A stretch of DNA of 64,000 nt from Dillenia suffruticosa. Taxonomy: Eukaryota; Streptophyta; Magnoliopsida; Dilleniales; Dilleniaceae. The stretch lies in NCBI GenBank assembly GCA_033439265.1, contig JAVTVX010000026.1:15805398-15869397 (forward strand), read 5' to 3'. Within the stretch, counting starts at the first letter, position 1. Every line of letters starts with the position of its first letter. A program made the translations under genes and the position numbers. Positions 59,321 to 64,000 of the stretch are shown here, piece after piece. Below the pieces are notes generated by a model that worked only from the letters and a program-made list of their open reading frames with translations, was not told the DNA's origin and made no database searches.

Positions 59321-61129
59321 TAAAAAGTAACAAACAAAGTCATTATTGAAATTAAGAAAGTGCTCTCCTAAATAAATTTTGTAAATTTAAAGATATCAAC
59401 CTATGAATTTTACATTAAAACAAGGACTAATTTACATAATTACTTATTGATTACTATCTTATATCCTATGACTTAGGTTTTGTAAAATACTAATATTCTG
59501 TTCTTGTAGACACCTAAATGGTAAATAACTCTTACTCAAATATTTTCTTCGATATTGAGATATAATATTTAAATTTTTATAAGTACGCGTATTTTTATAA
59601 TTTTCATTTAATAATCGCTTATTATATTATTACCCTAATTAAATTTAGACTCAATCATTCATTTGAATCTGTATTTTGATGTGAAATAGTATTTGCATGA
59701 AAAGAAGCATTTCCTCCTTTTAATCATATCATTTAACAAAAGTATGCTTAAAAGTTGATTACCCTCCAAAAGTAGATTGCGTTTTTACTGATTTCTTGAA
59801 TCGGATCTTAATGGAAAAAGGGCACTCGTCAAAATTAAAAATAAAGTTTGAACAAAGTTAGGCAGTATTTTTAATATAAAAATTACTAATATAATATAAT
59901 TTTAATTAATTTTATTTGTAAATTTTAAAACTTTTTACTAAGTACACATATTATGAGCTCAAATCATGGAACTTCTTCTTTCTCTCTCTCCCCGTTATTA
60001 AAATCGAATTATTCCCCCAACAATTCACAGAGACCATGAGCTCAAATCAACACCACTCAATGTCGCCAAGCTGCAGATTCCCTCTATTTTCCTTTTTATC
60101 CTTCCATCTCTTTTTCTTTTTTCTTTTTTTTTTAATTTCAAGTTAAATTATGTAATTAAAAAAATTAAGAAAAAAATAATAACTATCAAATTGTACCCAA
60201 ATAAATTGTGAAAAAGATTATTCGTTTTATGATTCTAGAAATCAAATATTTATTTTCCAATCAGGCCAAATAATTTCTTAATCCCACATCGAAACTTTAA
60301 AATCTCTCAAGTTTAATTTTACTCTTATTTCATTGTCAAAATAACACATTCCTCATACAATACCCCCCATCATCTCTCTATACTGAATTGAAGAAAAATT
60401 AGAATTGATATGGTCCAATTTGGTCTGGTCCAGAATGGATGGTGATGGCTAAACTTGAGTCTAATCCCAAGCCTGTTTCTTTCCAATAACATTTAATATT
60501 CTAAATTTAATCTTAAGAAATTTTTTCCCTTTTAGAAGTTCTAGTAGGTTGGCTAAACCTGTAGGTCCCCAATTGAAAATAAAATATAAAAAAGTATATA
60601 TGCATCGTATACAACAAAAATGACCGAACAAATTGATTTTTAATTTTAAATTTTGAAATCAGCTATCCGAGAAATTAATATAGAATAGAGAAAAAAATAA
60701 AGAAAGAAAACATAAAATTAAAAAAATAAAAATAAAAATAATAAAAAGATGAATTTAAATTAAATAACTAAATATTTATTTAAAATTTTATGTAAATATA
60801 TTTTGAATCGATTCATATTATAATTTATCAAGATATATTTAGTAAACCCTAATGCAGGTATTTGATTCAAAACCCTCTTTAGTAGCGCAAAAACGAGAAC
60901 TTTCTATTTGAGGAAATTTTATTTTGATATTCATAAAAATTAGTGACCGTTGGATTTTAATCCGAGCTCATCCATCTGTTCGCACTCCCACACCTAATAA
61001 ATAAGAACAAAACTGAACTCGGGCTCATTCCTCTGGCGGTCCCACCTTCGAGGAAAACTTAAGGAACGTGAAAATATTCCACCTTCTTATGAATGACCAG
61101 TATTAGAAGACGATGAATATGACGTTCTG
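59321..61129. other. AT-rich spacer and promoter side of the GT37 gene
   Basis: No gene, RNA gene or clear element found. The last ~150 bases are less AT-rich and probably hold the fucosyltransferase leader. An upstream ATG at about 61118 has an early stop. Confidence 0.5.
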
Positions 61130-63804
61130 ATGAATTTCAATTCCGTCAGAAAACGATTGTCTCTGTCGAAATTCCGAAATCGTTCGACGAATTTCGACAG
61201 GACATCCGTCATGAAGAGAATTGGAGCGGATACGATGAGGTTTACAGGAATTCTCGCTGCCTGTTTGATCATCTTGCCTCTCTTTGTTACTTTCTCCTTC
61301 GTCTATCGCCAACCACCGTCTGATGCAAATGGGGCTTTTGCAGGTTCTAGGGCTCTTGATGAATCATCTAATCAAAGTTTTGTTATTTTATGTATTATTA
61401 TTATTTTTTTATTGAGAACTTGTGATGAGTTTTATGATAATCGTTTGCTTCCGTTTCTCCGTTTTACTCTGTTTCTTGTGCATATGTGTACATGCATGTA
61501 TTAAAATTGGGGTTTGGGGATGTTGATTTTGTGAATGAAAAGGGTTTTTTTTTTTTTTAAATAAATGGGCTTGCAATTGAAAATGTTGGGTGGACTTTCA
61601 AATTTTTGATTCGGGTATAGTTGTTATTTTCTATAGCAGAAATCTCGATTATTCTCTTTATATTGTAGATAAGTAAGCTCCCTACTTAGCACTGGAAAAA
61701 ATATGTTAAGGACCGTGAACTTTCCAAGGTTAATCCTTCATAGGGTAACGAGGCTCTTCATCAAGGCCATCCGTAGGGTTTGATTCAGTATTGTTGGTTA
61801 ATGATAATCGACTTAATGGGGTTTATGACATGGAATGACCCCAGCCCTTGTTTAGCACTTGACTGTTCATTTCAATTTAATTTTGAAAATATTTTTTTTC
61901 TTAGAAATTTTTGTTATTATCTTTTCACAAATAATATGTACCGAAAAGGTAAATTGAAAACTGTGCATTCTCCCGGCTTAAACGCCGGATTTGGCTATGA
62001 AAGCAAGTACCAAAAGTTGGTTGAGTTGATGTAGTTATGGTATTATATGACAAAAATTTGGAATGATCTTATGTCTTGTTTAGCGCTTCACTGTTCATTT
62101 CATTTTGATTTTGAAATAAACCATGTCTCTTGTTTGATTCTTTAAATTTCACCCATCACATCTTTTGCTTGTTTGTTTATTTATTTACTTATTTTTCGTG
62201 GCTGATCAAAAGAGTACAATGGAGCCCACTTTTTTATCTTTATTCTATTTGGTTGGGGCCTGTCGGTTCTTGTTTTAGAGGAAAGGTGAACCGTTGGAGC
62301 ACTTTATAAGCATCTGTCTTTGTGTCTTATAAACAGTCCCTAATTGTTTTTTCTTGGTCTTTCTCAATTTACAGTTTCAGAAGAGCCTAAAGACAAACTT
62401 CTAAGTGGACTTCTGAGTGCTAATTTCAATGAAGAGTCCTGTTTGGGCAGATACCAATCTGTCTCATACCGAAAGACATCTCCATACAAGCCATCACCAT
62501 ATCTCATCTCAAGACTCAGAAGCTACGAAAATCTGCACAAGCGTTGCGGACCCCACACAGAAGCCTACGACAGGGCACTGGAACAACTCAAATCTGGTGT
62601 TAAAATTGGTGACTCAGAATGTAACTATGTTGTTTGGATATCCTATAGTGGTTTGGGAAACAGAATACTGACTCTGGCTTCAGCTTTCCTTTATGCACTT
62701 CTCACAAACCGGGTCTTGCTAGCTGATCCTGGAAATGACTTGGGCACTCTCTTCTGCGAGCCATTTCCTCAAACCTCGTGGTTACTTCCCTTGGACTTCC
62801 CACTCAAGGGAAAGTTTGACAGCTTTGATCAAAAGTTTTCCCATTGTCATGGTAACATGTTGAGTAAAAAGCGCATAAGTGCTGAAAGAACATTGCCATC
62901 ATTTCTGTATCTTCATTTGGCTCATGATTATAATGAGCATGACAAGCTTTTCTTTTGTGATGAAGAACAGAGTGTGCTACACAAGGTGCCTTGGTTGATT
63001 ATGAGGACAAACAACTACTTTGTCCCGTCTCTCTTTTTGATGCCATCCTTTGAGAATGAATTGAAGAAGTTGTTTCCAGAGAAGGAAGCTGTTTTTCATC
63101 ATCTGGGTCGGTATCTTTTTCATCCTACAAATGATGTTTGGGGGTTAATTACAAGGTTCTATGAAGCTTACTTGGCTAAAGCAGATGAGAAAATTGGAAT
63201 CCAAATAAGGACTTTTGAACCCGGACAAGGACCATTTAATTATGTGATGGATCAAATTCAATCCTGTTTTCTGCAGGAAAAACTTCTGCCTGAAATCAAA
63301 ATGCAAGAATCAGTCAAGATTCATTCTAAAAATCCCATATCGAAAGCTGTTCTGATGACATCTTTGAGTGCTGGATACTTTGAAAAATTGAGGGACATGT
63401 ACTGGCAATATCCAACTGTGACAGGAGAGGTCATAGGAGTTTATCAGCCAAGTCATGAAACGTTTCAACAAAGTGAAAGTAAGATGCACAACAAGAAGGC
63501 TCTTGCAGAGATGTATTTACTTAGTTTATCCGATAAGTTGATTACGAGTTCTTGGTCCACTTTTGGTTATGTGGCTCAGGGTCTGGGAGGTCTGACGCCA
63601 TGGATTATGTACAAGCCTGAGAATCGGACATCCCCAGATCCAGCATGTGGTCGAGCAATGTCTATGGAGCCTTGTTTCCATGCTCCTCCATTTTTTGACT
63701 GCAAGGCTAAGAGAGGAATTGACACGGGTTGTGTTGTTCCTCATGTTAGACATTGTGAGGATATGAGTTGGGGCCTTAAGCTCGTAGACAGAAATGAGTT
63801 GTAG
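61130..63804 (+). CDS. Galactoside 2-alpha-L-fucosyltransferase, GT37 (xyloglucan FUT1-like)
   Basis: Two exons, 61130-61343 and 62375-63804, encode 547 residues. A basic cytosolic tail precedes a single membrane anchor at about 38-59 (FTGILAACLIILPLFVTFSF), so it is a type II Golgi protein. GT37 blocks follow: ESCLGRYQSVSYRK, SPYLISRLRSYENLHKRCGP, YVVWISYSGLGNRILTLASA, FLYALLTNRVLLAD, LCEPFPQ-like, VPWLIMRTNNYFVPSL, IGIQIRTFEP with Arg350 (the expected GDP-fucose contact), LITSSWSTFGYVAQGLGGLTPW and a Cys-rich end (EPCFHAPPFFDC, HVRHCED). The family adds alpha-1,2-fucose to galactose in xyloglucan or arabinogalactan chains. Which one cannot be told here. The donor at 61343/61344 and acceptor at 62374/62375 keep phase 1. 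It is unrelated in family to the O-FucT gene at 17922. Confidence 0.94.
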
Positions 63805-64000
63805 GAACAAAAGCCATGAGATATAGTTTTTTTCTTGGAACATTTTGTTAGAGATAATCGTACTACATTCGATTTCTACATTTAATGCAGTAGGTTTCAT
63901 TGCATTGCCCATCATCATTTGCTCCATAATCGCATTGCAGCTTTTCAGGTGCACTTAGTGTGATTTTGGATTTCTTTGAAACCCATGCAGATCAATCTCT
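63805..64000. other. 3' flank of the GT37 gene
   Basis: Presumed 3' untranslated region; no further feature before the window ends. Confidence 0.5.

Noticed and set aside
1-64000. CRISPR array, bacterial operon or tRNA/rRNA gene
   Set aside because: The window is plant nuclear DNA. The tandem repeats are microsatellites or coding repeats, and the tRNA-like sequences are SINEs without a cloverleaf.

Overview
The window is nuclear DNA from a flowering plant, most likely a eudicot, and probably a woody one with abundant (GA)n repeats. It is AT-rich. Its genes have many small exons, GT-AG introns (one GC-AG), and plant-specific families: PHO1 (SPX-EXS), a chloroplast Rubisco/aldolase lysine methyltransferase, a plant O-fucosyltransferase, and a GT37 cell-wall fucosyltransferase. 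All exon joins were made by eye by matching splice sites, reading frame and remembered family sequence. Every joined frame closes with an integral codon count.

Layout. 1-3.1 kb: PLDRP1-like, low-complexity Tyr/Asp-rich protein (+) behind a duplicated upstream region. 3.8-6.5 kb: p24-delta cargo receptor (-). 6.5-9.3 kb: AT-rich spacer. 9.27-16.19 kb: Ty1/copia-type LTR retrotransposon on the minus strand, with near-identical LTRs but a wrecked gag-pol. 17.9-25.6 kb: 8-exon O-fucosyltransferase family gene (+), whose introns carry RTE and L1-type LINE remnants and an intronic tandem duplication. 26.4-27.9 kb: methyltransferase pseudogene (-). 30.2-33.8 kb: complete 12-exon PHO1-like gene (+). 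35.8-41.2 kb: complete 6-exon methyltransferase gene (-), with a LINE in intron 1 that is itself split by a solo LTR. 42.2-43.1 kb: decayed PHO1 fragment (+). 44.5-45.0 kb: GCK-domain protein (-). 47.8-50.4 kb: T-rich array built from two copies of a ~1.2 kb unit. 50.8-53.8 kb: mitochondrial ribosomal protein bL32m (+). 56.3-57.9 kb: second PHO1 pseudogene (+). 59.1-59.3 kb: tRNA-derived SINE. 61.1-63.8 kb: GT37 fucosyltransferase (+).

Main story. A head-to-head pair, methyltransferase (-) then PHO1 (+), occurs twice. In the first copy the methyltransferase is dead and PHO1 is intact. In the second the methyltransferase is intact and PHO1 is dead. This looks like tandem duplication followed by reciprocal loss. 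The two methyltransferase copies and the bL32m gene share a palindromic ACGACGTCGT motif in their proximal upstream DNA. I recognise no wholly new biological system. The least explained items are the T-rich higher-order array, the retrotransposon with young LTRs but dead pol, and the possible (CT)n/(GA)n hairpin in the O-fucosyltransferase leader.
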